NCBI RefSeq assembly: GCF_005239225.2
Contig: NC_133284.1
Coordinates: 50,686,697 to 50,750,696, forward strand
Reading direction: 5' to 3'
Origin: Populus alba
Taxonomy: Eukaryota > Streptophyta > Magnoliopsida > Malpighiales > Salicaceae
DNA length: 64,000 nt
This document shows positions 24,130 to 35,680 of this stretch, piece by piece. A program made the position numbers and the translations under genes. Each line of letters begins with the position of its first letter. The stretch's first letter is position 1. The notes under the pieces are model-generated. The model did not search any database. It was not told the origin of the DNA and saw nothing but the letters and a program-made list of their open reading frames with translations.

Positions 24130-24560
24130 AGATGGTCTGAAAAAACCATGATTAAACACTGAACTTCAATGTGGCAGAGCTCTCTCTATAAAATCCATTT
24201 ATGGCTCTGCAAATTGGGAATGCAAGAGGGATTTATAAGTTGCATATGCTACAAATATTTCTCTCATTCAGTTTCAGCACGAAAAACCTCTTAGTAGGTT
24301 GAAGAGCCAGACATGGTCCGAAAAATATGAGCAGACATCAAACTTCAACGTAGCATAGCTCTCTTGGCAGGAATCTGTTTGTGGATCTGTAAATGGGAAA
24401 TCCGAGAAGGGATGTAGTGGTTTCAGATTGTCCACAATTTTCTCCCTACCAGTATCGGCATTACAACGCAAAAAGTAGAGAGAAGAGACATGCCTAGACT
24501 GAAAAACATGAAGAAGACTGAAACTTCAACAGAGCAGAACTCCCTCTACTTGGTGCTTGT
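24130..24560 (+). repeat. Degenerate tandem triplication of about 180 bp
   Basis: Three successive units start near 24130, 24310 and 24488. Each has a GA-CATG-x-C-x-GA-TGAAAAA phrase, then ACTTCAA-x-G-x-AGCAGA-CTCTCT. They are well diverged from one another. Confidence 0.55.
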
Positions 24561-27301
24561 TTGCTGCACAGTTCGAGAGAAATCGAAGAAGAAATAGAGG
24601 AGATTCATGTTCATCTTTTTCTTCCAATAGAGACAATGTGTGATTTCCACACGTCGGTAGTGGCGATACTACAAGTTTCTATGCACTGCCAAGATTACCA
24701 AGTTGTTGGAAAGTTTCTAACAATTCGCAGCCAACCACAACAACATTGGAAGATTGAAATGATGTTGTGAGGATTTGCCGAAGAATTGAACAAGCTATGA
24801 AAAGAGGAAAGATTGAAGGAATGGATTCTAGAACAATGATGAGAAGGTTGAATCAGAGAGATGACTCTGGATTGAGAAACCTCAATTATTTTTGGGGCAT
24901 AGTCCAGTCTCGCTCAAGCATCAATTGCTCAAATGTCTTTGCCAAGATTGGACATTCCTCTGTCACTTATGTTTGTCGACCAGTATCTGCCAGATTCCAG
25001 AATTTTTACCTGACTCCGACAAATCCCATGCAACCACCAATTTCTAGTTGGGATAAATCCAGATAAGAGATGTGATGTCATGGTGGGGTCCTCAACCATT
25101 TCAAGTGAACAGTTTCAAGAATGGCAAGAAATTGAGTCCTGAAAGTTGGTGAAGCAAGAGACAGTGGAGTCGGTGAAGAAGGGTGTCATTGGCTATATGT
25201 CCCCCGAACATTTTCAGAAATGACATGGTGATCGAAAGTGCTTGGCAAAACACAGATATTCGCCAGAAAAGCTGATTCAAGAATAAGTGATGAACAATCA
25301 GCAATCATATTGTTTGGAATTCTGCATTTTGTTTTGGAGATCACATCTCATCCTTCAACGAAACATGCCTTGCTTTTTGTCTCTTGTTGTTTTTTGAAAT
25401 CAACAGATGTTTAAGCATTTTATTCTGACAAAATATAATTTAGATCAAACTCCAACATGCGATAAAAGGTTAAAATCGAGCGGAAGATTAAAAGTGTTTT
25501 GATTACAGAAATGACTCGATTGCTTGAAAATGACATGAGGTGACTAAACAATTTTGACTCATACCTCCTGAAACTGAACCACACATCTAATATTAAGGGG
25601 CTAAGTTTATCAGCAAGTATGCATAATACATGGTAGTGGATTGGTTGGGTAGTTATGGACTCTCGTGAATCATGATTCTTACAAGTCCCAATCATTACAC
25701 TAGATGAGGTCAAAATTTATCGGTTCTAACCGACCTTGCTTGAAATGAGGGAAAAGGCCATCTTTGATATTCCCTTCACTTTCTAAGGTTATATCCCTTG
25801 TAGTCCCATTTTGAGCTGAAATAGAATATTCTTTTCATGAAACCCTTGACTAGGATCACACCCCATACTGGGGGCAAGGATGATGAGATATGTTGGAGAC
25901 ATTGATATAATTAATGGATAAAGAGGGAAGGCTTAGAACAAAAGTCCAATGAAATTGAAAGAGAGCTATAAGAAGAAACACATAGACTGGGGCATATAAG
26001 AAAAGTTTTGAGGAAGGCTATGATGAAAAAAAAAACGAAAAAAACGAAAAAACGGAGAAGAAGTTGAAATTACCTTCACTTAAAGACAAGTCGAAGATAA
26101 AGGAAAGAAAACGCCTATCATGTCTATGAAAAGCAAAAGCAATTTCAATCAAGGACACAACAAAAGTCAATACCAGAAAAAAAAGACTAAGCTATAAACG
26201 TGACTTTTGGTGTCCATTATAAAGCCTCTGATGTTTATCAGATGATTAAGGTTCGTTATTCATCAAGGAAATGTGGATTTGCCATTATGATTATGTTAAG
26301 AAAAGTCTAAACTTTGAGGTTAACAAGGTTATATGTCGTTTCCTCTACAAAGACAACAAATAGAAAAGTTGGATGAATAGTTGATGTTGATCCTAGGTCT
26401 TTTGAAACCCTCAAACACCTTTTTGAGCCTTTGAGATTCCTTTTCTTTCATAGCCATGGAACCCATAGCCTGCATTACGTGCTTTTAAAAGTCCTTAATC
26501 AAGGCAAGCAATTTTGAACCGATAAATGGCGCCTCAAACTTGAAGAGCTTTTCCATAAAGGGTCGTGACTTCATGAATAAGCTATTGGGTTATTATGCAT
26601 GCTGATAAAATATAAATGCTAAGAAAAGAAACAACTTTTCTTGATAAAGCCTGAGCATCTTTTTTTTGAAATTCATAAAAATGTCACCACCTCATCACAG
26701 ACCATCAAATGATATACCCAATATCAAGGATTCAAATTGATACAAAGAACCATGGAAAGAAAGCCATTTTAATCCTACAACGGGTCGATTTCTGTTTTCA
26801 AAAATACAAGACAATCAAAGGACTGTGTATTTCGAATAAACGTGTGTTGGGTCTTTGATCAAAAAAGCTTGATTTTCAAAAGATTTTCAAAAAAGGACAT
26901 CTCTGATTTCATTTCAACAAACCTAGACTTTGAATAGACAAGATCTTTGAAGTATGAGAGTTGATTCCAGAACAAGGAAGATTATCAAACACAGAAGAAC
27001 ATTGATTGAGTATGCAAAAATCGTTGATAGAAATGATATTGAAATCCTCGACACTACTGTGAAAAGTTGAGCAGCTGGGGGCAAATACAGTAGACCTTGA
27101 AAAGGAAAAAACAAGCAATGCTCAGATCAGCTATGAGGCAATGAAGATGATTAAATGATGAATCAGTGAACTGAAGACAATGATGTTCAAAGACAGATAA
27201 TCAATGAACGAGCACATTCAGATGATACTGGGGGGCAATGTCGTTCCAAAATAGCCCATGCTCTAGGGGAACCCTGTCAGCAATGGAGAAAACAAGGATG
27301 T

Positions 27302-27560
27302 ACTTGAAGGACACTTTCATACCATCATCTTTTGAAGCATGGCTAGCAATCGTTGAGGATACATGAATGAATGCAATTGAATTGGTGAAAAAGATTACAC
27401 ATCACCAAGACTGATTGTGGAACAATGCTGAACTTAAAGGACAATCTCATATTGTCATTCTTTGAAACATGGTTATAGACAGATATTATCACACAACTGC
27501 ACTGAATGAATGTCGGAAAGGCACCCATCTCGAAGACTGATTGTGGAACAACTTGTTCTG
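27302..27560 (+). repeat. Degenerate tandem duplication of about 130 bp
   Basis: Units at 27302-27431 and 27432-27560 share AGGACA-TCTCAT, CATTCTTTGAA-CATGG, TGAATGAATG and GACTGATTGTGGAACAA. Confidence 0.6.
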
Positions 27561-28520
27561 AAGCCAAATGAGTGCTTCACTACATGAGTGTGAGTGATAA
27601 AAGCAGCATCATTGATGAGGATGAGACATTTCTTTTCACAATCTGATTAGAAGAGTTGAAAAGAATCTATTGAGAAGAACACTGAGCATACAATCATGAG
27701 CCTTTGTACTGCAAGCTATGAGATGCATGTCTGGACGACTGGATGATTTCCAAGAAGGCTGATGATAACATGTACTTGAAGAGTACTGTTTCAACTGGAG
27801 GCAAGATCATGACTGATTAACAATCTTGATGGGTATTGGCATGATGCACACAATCAATCAAGAGGATAATTCTCAGAAAGAAGCCAAGAGAGAAAAAATC
27901 CTTCATGATGAATCAAGCAGTACCACACTTGGGGGACAGGGTCAAGCTTGATGAACGATGCAAGCAGTAAATTTGTCGAAGACAGCCCGGGATGGGCACT
28001 GCATTTACAGCTGAGTGGATGGCTAGCACATGAATGAGCCAATGCATCGGAAGAACAAAGAAAGCTTTGGAATGCAAACAAAGGCACCCTATGAAGACGG
28101 AGCATCAAAGAGGGGGGACCTATATTTCGAATCAGGTAAGGATGCATGCATATCATCTAACCTCAAACATTTGCACGTATTTTTGAATTGTTGCAGGAAA
28201 ATCCTTAATGAGGTCCAACAAGATGGTGGAAAGAGAAAGAAGCATTGTGCTGATGATAACAAAGAATCGGTTTTGATCATGGAATAAAAGGACGATGGGC
28301 TAAACCTTACCATTAGGAAAATCCCAAAGAAATGGAAAGATCAACCTAGCAATCGGGAAGCCTCAAGTTTTCAACCCTCGCAGTCAGGAAACATCGAGTT
28401 TTCAAATCCTATGATCGGGACTTATCAGGAAGCACCAAGTTTTCCAGCCCTTCTTCTATCATCCCCTCAGGACTTCGCCAGGTAAGTCCTATTTTTCACA
28501 CTTGTCATATCACATTTTTT

Positions 28521-28719
28521 CCATCTGGGTAGGTCGCCCATCATAATAAGACCGTTCATCATATTTTTTGCCATCCGGGTAGGTCACCCATGACAATGAG
28601 ACCGCAGTTTTCCACATTGTTTCCATCTGGGTAGGTCACCCATTACAATGAGACCGCATTTCATATTCTTTCTATTTGGGTAGGTCGCCCATCACAACGA
28701 GACCACTTCATCATATTTT
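28521..28719 (+). repeat. Minisatellite 1 of element C (about 50 bp, 4 units)
   Basis: Units start near 28521, 28571, 28623 and 28672 with the core GGGTAGGTCGCCCATCA followed by AATGAGACCG. The T-rich spacers vary. Confidence 0.85.
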
Positions 28720-28720
28720 T

Positions 28721-29090
28721 CTAGGGTTCGTCACCCGTACAATGAGACCAACATTTTTTTTAGGGTTCGTCACCCGTACAATGAGACCAGCATCTTTCTA
28801 GGGTTCGTCACCCGTACAATGAGACCAGCATCTTTCTAGGGTTCGTCACCCGTACAATGAGACCAACATTTTTCTAGGGTTCGTCACCCGTACAATGAGA
28901 CCAGCATCTTTCTAGGGTTCGTCACCCGTACAATGAGACCAACATTTTTCTAGGGTTCGTCACCCGTACAATGAGACCAGCACAGCACTAGGGTTCGTCA
29001 CCCGTACAATGAGACCAGCAGCACTAGGGTTCGTCACCCGTACAATGAGACCAGCTTTTTTCTAGGGTTCGTCACCCGTACAATGAGACC
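28721..29090 (+). repeat. Minisatellite 2 of element C (38 bp, 10 units)
   Basis: Ten units start near 28723, 28762, 28800, 28838, 28876, 28914, 28952, 28990, 29026 and 29064. The 28-base core AGGGTTCGTCACCCGTACAA plus TGAGACCA is invariant. The short linker alternates mainly between ACATTTTTCT and GCATCTTTCT, so unit pairs form a higher-order pattern in the middle of the array. Confidence 0.92.
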
Positions 29091-29111
29091 ATTTTTTACA
29101 CATTCTTTTGT

Positions 29112-29446
29112 TTTGGTTAAATGAGGTCGCCAGATGGGATCTCATGTAGCTTTGGTTAAAGGGAATCGCCAGATGGGATTTCAGGTTAACCGAGTTACAC
29201 AGTTTAGTTCCAGTTGAATGAGGTCGCCAGATGGGATCTCATGTAGCTTTGGTTAAAGGGAATCGCCAGATGGGATTTCAGGTTAACCGAGTTTACGCAA
29301 TATTTTTAGTTCCAGTTGAATGAGGTCGCCAGATGGGATCTCATGTAGCTTTGGTTAAAGGGAATCGCCAGATGGGATTTCAGGTTAACCGAGTTACGCA
29401 ATATTTTCGTTCCAGTTGAATGAGGTCGCCAGATGGGATCTCAGGT
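29112..29446 (+). repeat. Minisatellite 3 of element C (about 100 bp, 3.3 units)
   Basis: Units start near 29121, 29218, 29320 and 29420. Each full unit has two inner halves, ATGAGGTCGCCAGATGGGAT and GGGAATCGCCAGATGGGATT, so the unit is itself a diverged dimer. The last unit is partial. Confidence 0.9.
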
Positions 29447-29455
29447 AAACCCAAT

Positions 29456-29600
29456 GTGTGGGCAGGTCGCCCGTGAAAATAGACTATTGGGAGAGTGTGG
29501 GTCGGTCGCCCGTGGAAAATAGACTAGGGTGAGTATGTGTGGGTCGGTCGCCCGTGAAAATAGACTAGGGTGGAGTATGTGTGGGCAGGTCCCGCCCAAG
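29456..29600 (+). repeat. Minisatellite 4 of element C (about 41 bp, 4 units)
   Basis: Units start near 29456, 29495, 29537 and 29579 with core GTGTGGGTCGGTCGCCCGTG then AAAATAGACTA. The fourth unit is cut short. Confidence 0.88.
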
Positions 29601-29682
29601 ATAATGAAATCATTTTCCTTTGTTTTCTTTACAAAGCTTACTATGCAAAATTTTGAGGATTTTTCGCTTCGTAAGCATTGTA

Positions 29683-29695
29683 AAGAGGGGGCATC
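29683..29695 (+). promoter_or_regulatory. Polypurine tract of element C
   Basis: AAAGAGGGGGCATC directly precedes the 3' LTR start TGTTG. The same GGGGGCATC/TG boundary is seen, reversed, next to the LTR at 49027, as expected for the plus-strand primer of related Tat-type elements. Confidence 0.7.
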
Positions 29696-31995
29696 TGTTG
29701 CTACCCGCAATTTTTGACCCATGTTTTTTATATATTTTCAAAAAAATCCAAAAATAGAGAAAACAAAGAAAATCCAAAAAATATGTTTTTTAATATATTT
29801 TCGTCATTTTAGCATTTTCAACGTCGTCTAAAAAAGAATTTAATTTTTCAAAGGATTTTCAAACGCGTTCGACTTTTCACGCGTCGTTTTTAAAATCATT
29901 GATTTTCCTCATCGAGTCGACGTTGATATTACTCGTTTTTCAAAAAATACAAAAAAAACAAGAAAAATCAAATCTTTACAAAAAAAAGAAAGTTAAGGGA
30001 TCAATTTTTGAAAACTTGGCAATATTTTTTGCCTATAAATACTGGTTTCCAACACTTACAATGGGGGGTTAATTTTGGAAACATCAGAAAAACAAAAAGA
30101 AAAAACCCTAAACCTATCTTCTCCCCCATTTTTTTCTGAAGCCGGCGGCGCCCTGCCCCTACTGGTTTTGAATTTTTTATTCCCCGGGGTCCTTGGATTT
30201 TCCTCTCCCAGAACCAGAGAGCCAAGGACCCCCACCATTTCTCATCCCCTCTCGGCTGTTTCTCCTTTCTTCTCCCTTCGGCGACTCATCCTTCAGAAAC
30301 CAGAGCCGGCTTATTCCTCCCTTTCCACTTTCAAAAAACAGCAGCCCCCAGTCGGTTTGAATTTTTTCTATCAACCCGACAGCCCCTTCTTCATCTCAGA
30401 ACCACAAAACCCTCATCTTTCCCCCGCAGACCAGTGAGCCGACCACTTATTTTTTCCCTTGGCTTTTGCTAAACAAACAGGAGAGCATCGGAATGATCTC
30501 TCTCTCTCGCCATGATTTCCATCGTTTCCAACCGCCCATCATTTGGGCAAACCAGCGGCGTCTCCGCAGACCCAGCTCCTTCTCCCAGCGGCGGCCGAAC
30601 AGCAGCGCCGGGGCAACATTCTCCTCCTCCTCCGGACCATTTTCGTCGCTCCTCCAAGCCATCAACAGCATCTTCTTCTCCCTCAGCAGACGGCCACCAG
30701 CAACGGCGAAGCAGCACCGACAGAGCAGCTGCTTCCCTATCTTCCCCGATCTCTTCCTCTCCATCAACACCGGAGATTCCTCCAGTAGCAGCCGACACAC
30801 GGCGCCCACAGACCCACCTCCAGAACTGCCCCGCAGTGGCCACCGCAGCAGCGCCCACAGAGTCGTCCCCGTCATCACCAGAACCACAGACCGGCCTTCT
30901 CCGGTGATATCTCCACAGCAGCTCCAGCTCCTCCCCCAGCGGCACAACAAAACCGCAGATCGGTTCCCTTCGACTTCGGTCTCCATCATCAGCCAGCCAC
31001 CGCTGCCTCCTAACAGCCCTCCTCTTCAACACCGCCAGACCGGCCACCTGCTGAAGAAGGAAAGAACAGACGCACGAAGAACAAAGAAGACAAAAAAGAA
31101 TAGATCTAAAAAAGGGGAAAATCAGCACAGATCTAGACATAAAATGGAATAAAATCAACTGTTGCGTGTGTTCTCTTTTCTTGTTTACAGATCACTGCCG
31201 GAGAGGAAGAGGAGCGGGGAAGGTAGCCGTTTTGGACCCCCCTGTTGCTGTGCTTTTTACTGCGGCGGCGCGTGAACCCACGCGCCGCCAGTGGCGGTGG
31301 CGCGTGGGAAGACGCGCCGCCAGTGGCCTGCTGCCCATGATTCTTCACAGTGTCGTTCCCAGCAATTCCAGGAGGCTTTGGGGGGGCTGTTTTTGTAAAT
31401 TTAAAATTGTTTGATTTTTTTATTATTATTTAGCATTTGATTTTTTTTTATTGTAAGTTGTAATGTGATGTAAAAAGAAAAGAAAAGAAAAGGGAAAGAA
31501 AAGAAACAAAAAAAAAATAGTGAAAAGTGAATGTTTGTGTTTGCATTTTTATTTATGTCATTGAATTATAAAAATAAAATAAAAAACAAAGAATTATTTG
31601 TTAATTTTAAATATGGTTAAATATCTCAAGGACAAATAAAAATCAAGTTGTATTTTCCATGAAAATATGAGGACAAGTTTCTACATATATTCGGGGATTT
31701 AATAACTGATTTATTCAAGCCTAAGAATTTAATTAATATTTTAAATTTTCAAATCACATCAAAACACGAAGCAGCTTATCTCAGGTAGGGTGTGTTAGGG
31801 GTGCTAATACCTTCCCTAACCACAACCAGTCTCTTACCCATGATCTCTGACAAGACCAGTACATCAGGTTTCCTAGTAGCCCTCAATAAATTACTAGGTG
31901 GCGACTCCCACGAACGAATTCAAAGCAAACGCAACAAACGATGAAAAATCGCCAGCCGACGCCGCGCGCCTGGATTTTTTTTTTGGGGTGCGACA
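29696..31995 (+). repeat. 3' LTR of element C
   Basis: The LTR begins TGTTGCTACCC and ends GGGGTGCGACA. TATAAATA is at 30034-30041. It is nearly identical to the 5' LTR (20783-23103). The next base on is chromosomal DNA homologous to the 3' flank of the second STIG1 gene (about 34960 onward). Confidence 0.9.
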
Positions 31996-32190
31996 AAATG
32001 AATCAATTGTGAAGGACATATCCCTTCTTACATTATGGTGTTGAATCGAAAGAATAAATTATAAACCCCAAAAAAGATATACGAAGCTCCAATATCGACG
32101 CAAATGAATTTAAGCTACAGATATCTACTTGTTCATTCTTGTTTGGGTCCATTATCAGATAGGGATATATAAGCATAGCACCCTGCGTTT
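31996..32190 (-). other. 3' flank of STIG1 copy 1
   Basis: Sequence TATCCCTTCTTACA then TTGAAT-GAAAGAATAAA matches the 3' flank of STIG1 copy 2 at 34975-35030. The homology runs right up to the end of element C. Confidence 0.65.
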
Positions 32191-32661
32191 CTATGCATAG
32201 CTGCACATTCCATACTGACATTTACTCCCTTTCTTGCACTTGTTGCTGCAGCCACCACAGTTCTTCTTGTTAGACATGGGGTTCACACACTGCCCGTTGC
32301 AGCAAATCTCCGGATACTTGCACTTCTTACCACACATTCCACAGTTGAGCCTGTCTGTCGTCACATTCACGCACTTCTTCTTGCAGCAATCCGGCCCGGG
32401 ACTGCCCTTAGCACGACAAACCCTAGGGTACTTGTCACATGTCATGACAGCCCGAATCTTCTGAGCTAGAAACCGGTTTGCCCCTCGCAAAGATGAAGTT
32501 GTTTCTTCGCTCTCAGACCGGGGACGATCAGAATTTCCCTCGTCATCATTATTAATGAAGTCAAGAGACGATTGATCTTCCTCAGACGGTGTAGCAGCAA
32601 GAGAAATGGCTAAACACCCGAGTACCATTGCTAGTAAAAGGAATTTCTTAAGAAGCTTCAT
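32191..32661 (-). CDS. STIG1-family secreted Cys-rich peptide, copy 1
   Basis: Single-exon gene for a 156-residue secreted peptide of the stigma-specific STIG1 family. Family members act outside the cell: tomato STIG1 acts with a pollen receptor kinase in pollen-tube growth, and Arabidopsis GRI belongs to the same family. The start at 32661 was preferred to an upstream ATG at 32688 because it begins a clean signal peptide (MKLLKKFLLLAMV...). An acidic variable region (D/E/S-rich) follows. The C-terminal domain starts near TCDKYPRVC and holds 16 cysteines, ending in YGMCSYA. All conserved cysteines are present and no break is seen. TATAAATA lies at 32783-32790 (reversed), about 125 bp upstream. 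It is a close duplicate of copy 2. Confidence 0.93.
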   Translation of the reverse strand: MKLLKKFLLLAMVLGCLAISLAATPSEEDQSSLDFINNDDEGNSDRPRSESEETTSSLRGANRFLAQKIRAVMTCDKYPRVCRAKGSPGPDCCKKKCVNVTTDRLNCGMCGKKCKYPEICCNGQCVNPMSNKKNCGGCSNKCKKGSKCQYGMCSYA

Positions 32662-32782
32662 GTTGTGTGTGTTATGGTGACCACGCAAGTAAAATGTAGT
32701 TGAAAGCGATGAAAAATATTGATCAAGGAGAGTGGTGAAGATATAGTATGCTTCGGATGGAGAAGAAAGGAGAACTCGAAGG

Positions 32783-32790
32783 TATTTATA
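32783..32790 (-). promoter_or_regulatory. TATA box of STIG1 copy 1
   Basis: Reverse-strand TATAAATA inside GGTATTTATAGAGG, in the same context as copies 2 and 3. Further upstream the block TGTGCTATTAGTGGAGTGG is shared with copy 2. Confidence 0.7.
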
Positions 32791-32799
32791 GAGGAGAAA

Positions 32800-34940
32800 T
32801 CACAGGAGGCTCTTTGGTTATAGAAAATTGTATGGTGTCTCAAATTGTGTGCTATTAGTGGAGTGGTCTTATTCAACGGCCTCAGGAGAATTGTTTTCAT
32901 CAAACACTCCCAAGGTAAACCAAGTTAGGTTTTTAAAGAATATTATATGTCAAATTAGGTATAAATTGGAAGAGAAATCAGACGACGGTAGGCAAGTCTT
33001 CTCTTCATACTAGCTAGTTATCAATTTCTTTCACGTCACAGGAGAAGTATACTTGCTATCATTTGTCATGCCACATTTTTTAACTCAAAAATCTCTTTTA
33101 AAAATAAAAAATCAAAATCAAAATTTTTGAGAAATGATTTGGCTAATTTACTTTCATTTCAATAATCATTTTCCTGTTTCAAAAAATAAATAAAAAATAA
33201 AAAAATATATTTTTTAGTGATATGATTGTAATTGTAGAAGGGTGAGAACAATTTAAAAAACTAAAAATTCTCTTCACTAAACAGCTCAATTTTTAATTAA
33301 ATGGTCCATAATATCAATCCAAGAATCCATAATTCTTTTTTTTACCTCCAAGTTATTCCTACAAAGCAACAAAAAATCAAATTAATGGTATAGATTAATT
33401 CTTGAAATCAAATAATTGAGTTTGGTTTGCTCTGCCTTCAAACCAAAGAAATTACATATAAAATGAGTGTGTGTGCAGCAAAAACACAGGGGATGAAGCA
33501 TTAGCCATAAAAAACAAAAAACACAATGAATTATTATTTTTCCATTGCACGCTGTCACATAAGACACTAAAAAAAATCTGTAGATTATAATTTCTTCTAA
33601 TTAAAATCTAAATTGACATAAAAAAATTATTTATTTTGCAATTAAGCTTCTAATAAATTTAATTAAATCTTGAAAAATTTCAAATAAATCATTAAACATC
33701 TAATTTTAAAATTTTTCTCTCCAAATTAAATTTTTCTTTGCTAATAGAGTCTTCATCAGTAAAAAAATATACTATCAAATTTTTCAATCTTGTATATTTT
33801 GATGTTTCTTAACTAATTTTTAATAATGTTTTTAGATATTCTGGTATATTTTTTAATTTTCTTCTAATATTTTTTAATTTTTATATATATTTTTATTTAT
33901 ATGGAGAAGCAAAAATGAAGTATAATAGCAATCACAAAGCAAAAAAAAAAAAAAAAACATCTTATCTTAAATAAATAGTTATTAGAACTTGCCGGCCGCC
34001 ATGATGTGTCAACACAAATTATTTGACTCCATTTCGGCAACACATCTTTAGCCCACGTTTCTTGTTCCATTTTCTCAAGCAAATCGTACAAACTAGAACG
34101 CTGCCTGTTTGACAAACTTGAAATACCGTTATTGGAGCACTTTCTCGAAGTCTTTCTTTTGACATTGATCAGGATCGATTGCTAGACAACATTATCTTCG
34201 TATCTTAAGCTTTTAGCTCACCAAAATCAATAGTCGAAGCAAAAATTAAAATTTATACTCTTGATTATTTTGTTATTAAAATTCTAATACAATATCAGAT
34301 CATTATTTTAACTTATAAACTATTAGATGATGCTATATAATATAATCTATATTATTTTTTAATTTGAAGGATGATGAACTTAAAAAAGTAGAAGCAATTA
34401 AAAATGAAACAAATGAGGGAAGAAGATTTGAGATAAAAGTAAAAAATGAAGAGAGACAAATTGTTTTTTTTTCCTTATTTAAAAACAAGAAGAAAATAGA
34501 GAAGGGAATAAAAACATTAATTATAGTAGCAACGTCGTTTCCATTAATATTCTATTTATCTTGTTGTTTGTGCTAAATCGCCTTTCTTTTATTAAATCTT
34601 AAATCATGAATATATATATATATATATAATACAAGCACATAGACATATATTTTTAGGTAAATTCATTTGTAAGGATTTCTTCAAATATCATATATATGTG
34701 TGTGTAAATGTTAATCCTATAAAAATATTTGACTTCTCTTTATTAAAAAAATGAAAAATTCAACCTATAAATTGACTTGAATTACCCGTTTAAACTCAAT
34801 ATTTTACTTTTAGGGTCAAGTTATAAAATTTGAATATCGTTAGATAATCCGAATCCAAGATATTAATCCAAAATATAATATAATAAATAGTAGAAAAATG
34901 AAAAAAAACGAAAAAATATTAACTATAAACCTTATATAGA
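32800..34940. other. Spacer between STIG1 copies 1 and 2
   Basis: No gene seen. The segment at 33975-34222 (with CTCAAGCAAATCGTACAA and TAGACAACATTATCTT) is repeated in diverged form at 36462-36690, so the duplicated unit includes the distal upstream region of each STIG1 gene. The rest is AT-rich, with an AT dinucleotide run near 34611-34627. Confidence 0.55.
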
Positions 34941-35221
34941 AGAATTATCTTGAAACAATTCATGAAGAATTAAGGATATATATATCCCTTCTTACAATAA
35001 GGCATTGAATTGAAAGAATAAATAAAACCCCAGCTAGCGAAGCCGATGATTGGAAGATCGTTTTCGGCTTTTTTTCCTTGCCCAAACGACTATGCTACTA
35101 ACTACATATGTATAGATGTAGCTGTTTCTACTACAATCAAATTCAATTTAAGCTGCAAATCTCTACTTGTTTGGTCCGAGATCAAGTAGATATATACGTG
35201 CACGCATGGAGCCATGGATTT

Positions 35222-35680
35222 CTATGCATAGCTGCACATTCCATACTGACATTTACTCCCTTTCTTGCACTTGTTGCCGCAGCCCCCACAGTTTTTCTTG
35301 TCAGACATCGGGTTCACACACTGACCTTTGCAGCAAATCTCCGGATACTTGCACTTCTTACCACACATGCCGCAGTTGAGCCTGTCTGTCATCACATTCA
35401 CACACTTCTTCTTGCAGCAATCTGGACCAGGGCTGCCCTTGACACGACAAACCCTAGGGTACTTGTCACATGTCATGACACCCCGAGTCTGGGCCAGAAA
35501 GCGGTTTGCCCCTCGTAAAGATGAAGTTGTTTCTTGGTTCTCAGGCTGTGGAAGATCAGAGTTTTCCTCATCTTCGTTATCAAAGTCAAGGAATGATTCT
35601 TCCTCAGACGGTGTAGCAGAAAGATTAATGGCTAAAGACATGAGCATGGCTAGCAAAAAGAATATCTTAAGAAACTTCAT
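35222..35680 (-). CDS. STIG1-family secreted Cys-rich peptide, copy 2
   Basis: Single-exon gene for a 152-residue secreted peptide, very close to copy 1. The start at 35680 (MKFLKIFFLLAML...) gives a signal peptide; an ATG 18 codons upstream would add a non-hydrophobic leader and is less likely. An acidic region with PSEEESFLDFDNEDEEN follows, then a SLRGANRFLAQ segment as in copy 1. The Cys-rich domain with 16 cysteines runs from TCDKYPRVC to YGMCSYA. A TATA box is at 35822-35829 (reversed). The domain sequence is almost unchanged from copy 1, while the acidic linker has diverged and lost a few residues. It appears functional. Confidence 0.93.
   Translation of the reverse strand: MKFLKIFFLLAMLMSLAINLSATPSEEESFLDFDNEDEENSDLPQPENQETTSSLRGANRFLAQTRGVMTCDKYPRVCRVKGSPGPDCCKKKCVNVMTDRLNCGMCGKKCKYPEICCKGQCVNPMSDKKNCGGCGNKCKKGSKCQYGMCSYA

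Larger units (their letters stand above)
23125..28520 (+). other. Non-coding interior of element C
   Basis: About 5.4 kb without a convincing reading frame. The first 600 bp resemble the leader of element B. At 24130-24560 a unit of about 180 bp is repeated three times in diverged form (shared phrase ACTTCAAC-x-GAGCAGAACTC). At 27302-27560 a unit of about 130 bp is present twice (shared phrase AGACTGATTGTGGAACAA). The phrase ACTGGGGGCAA and variants recur near 25867, 27071 and 27228. Open frames here are short, on both strands, and match no family I recognise. Confidence 0.6.
20783..31995 (+). mobile_element. Element C: large LTR element with no recognisable gag or pol (LARD-like)
   Basis: Two direct LTRs (20783-23103 and 29696-31995) bracket 6.6 kb that has a primer site, a B-like leader, scattered degenerate repeats, four minisatellites and a polypurine tract. 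No gag, protease, RT, RNase H or integrase motif is found. LTR ends, primer site and leader relate it to Tat-type elements such as B, so it would depend on proteins made elsewhere. The flanking pentamers differ (GTTTT before, AAATG after). The left flank is inside element B and the right flank is STIG1-adjacent DNA, which suggests the two ends did not come from one simple insertion. Confidence 0.8.

Noticed and set aside
25140..25290. A G-Y-M-S-P-E-H string resembling a protein-kinase activation segment
   Set aside because: No other kinase motif lies near it in any frame; a chance match in the interior of element C.
28721..29090. Regular 38-bp repeats resembling a CRISPR array
   Set aside because: The linkers are nearly identical between units and the locus is inside a plant LTR element; it is a minisatellite.
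32828..33013. Short plus-strand frame upstream of STIG1 copy 1
   Set aside because: It overlaps the conserved promoter region and is not kept in copy 2.
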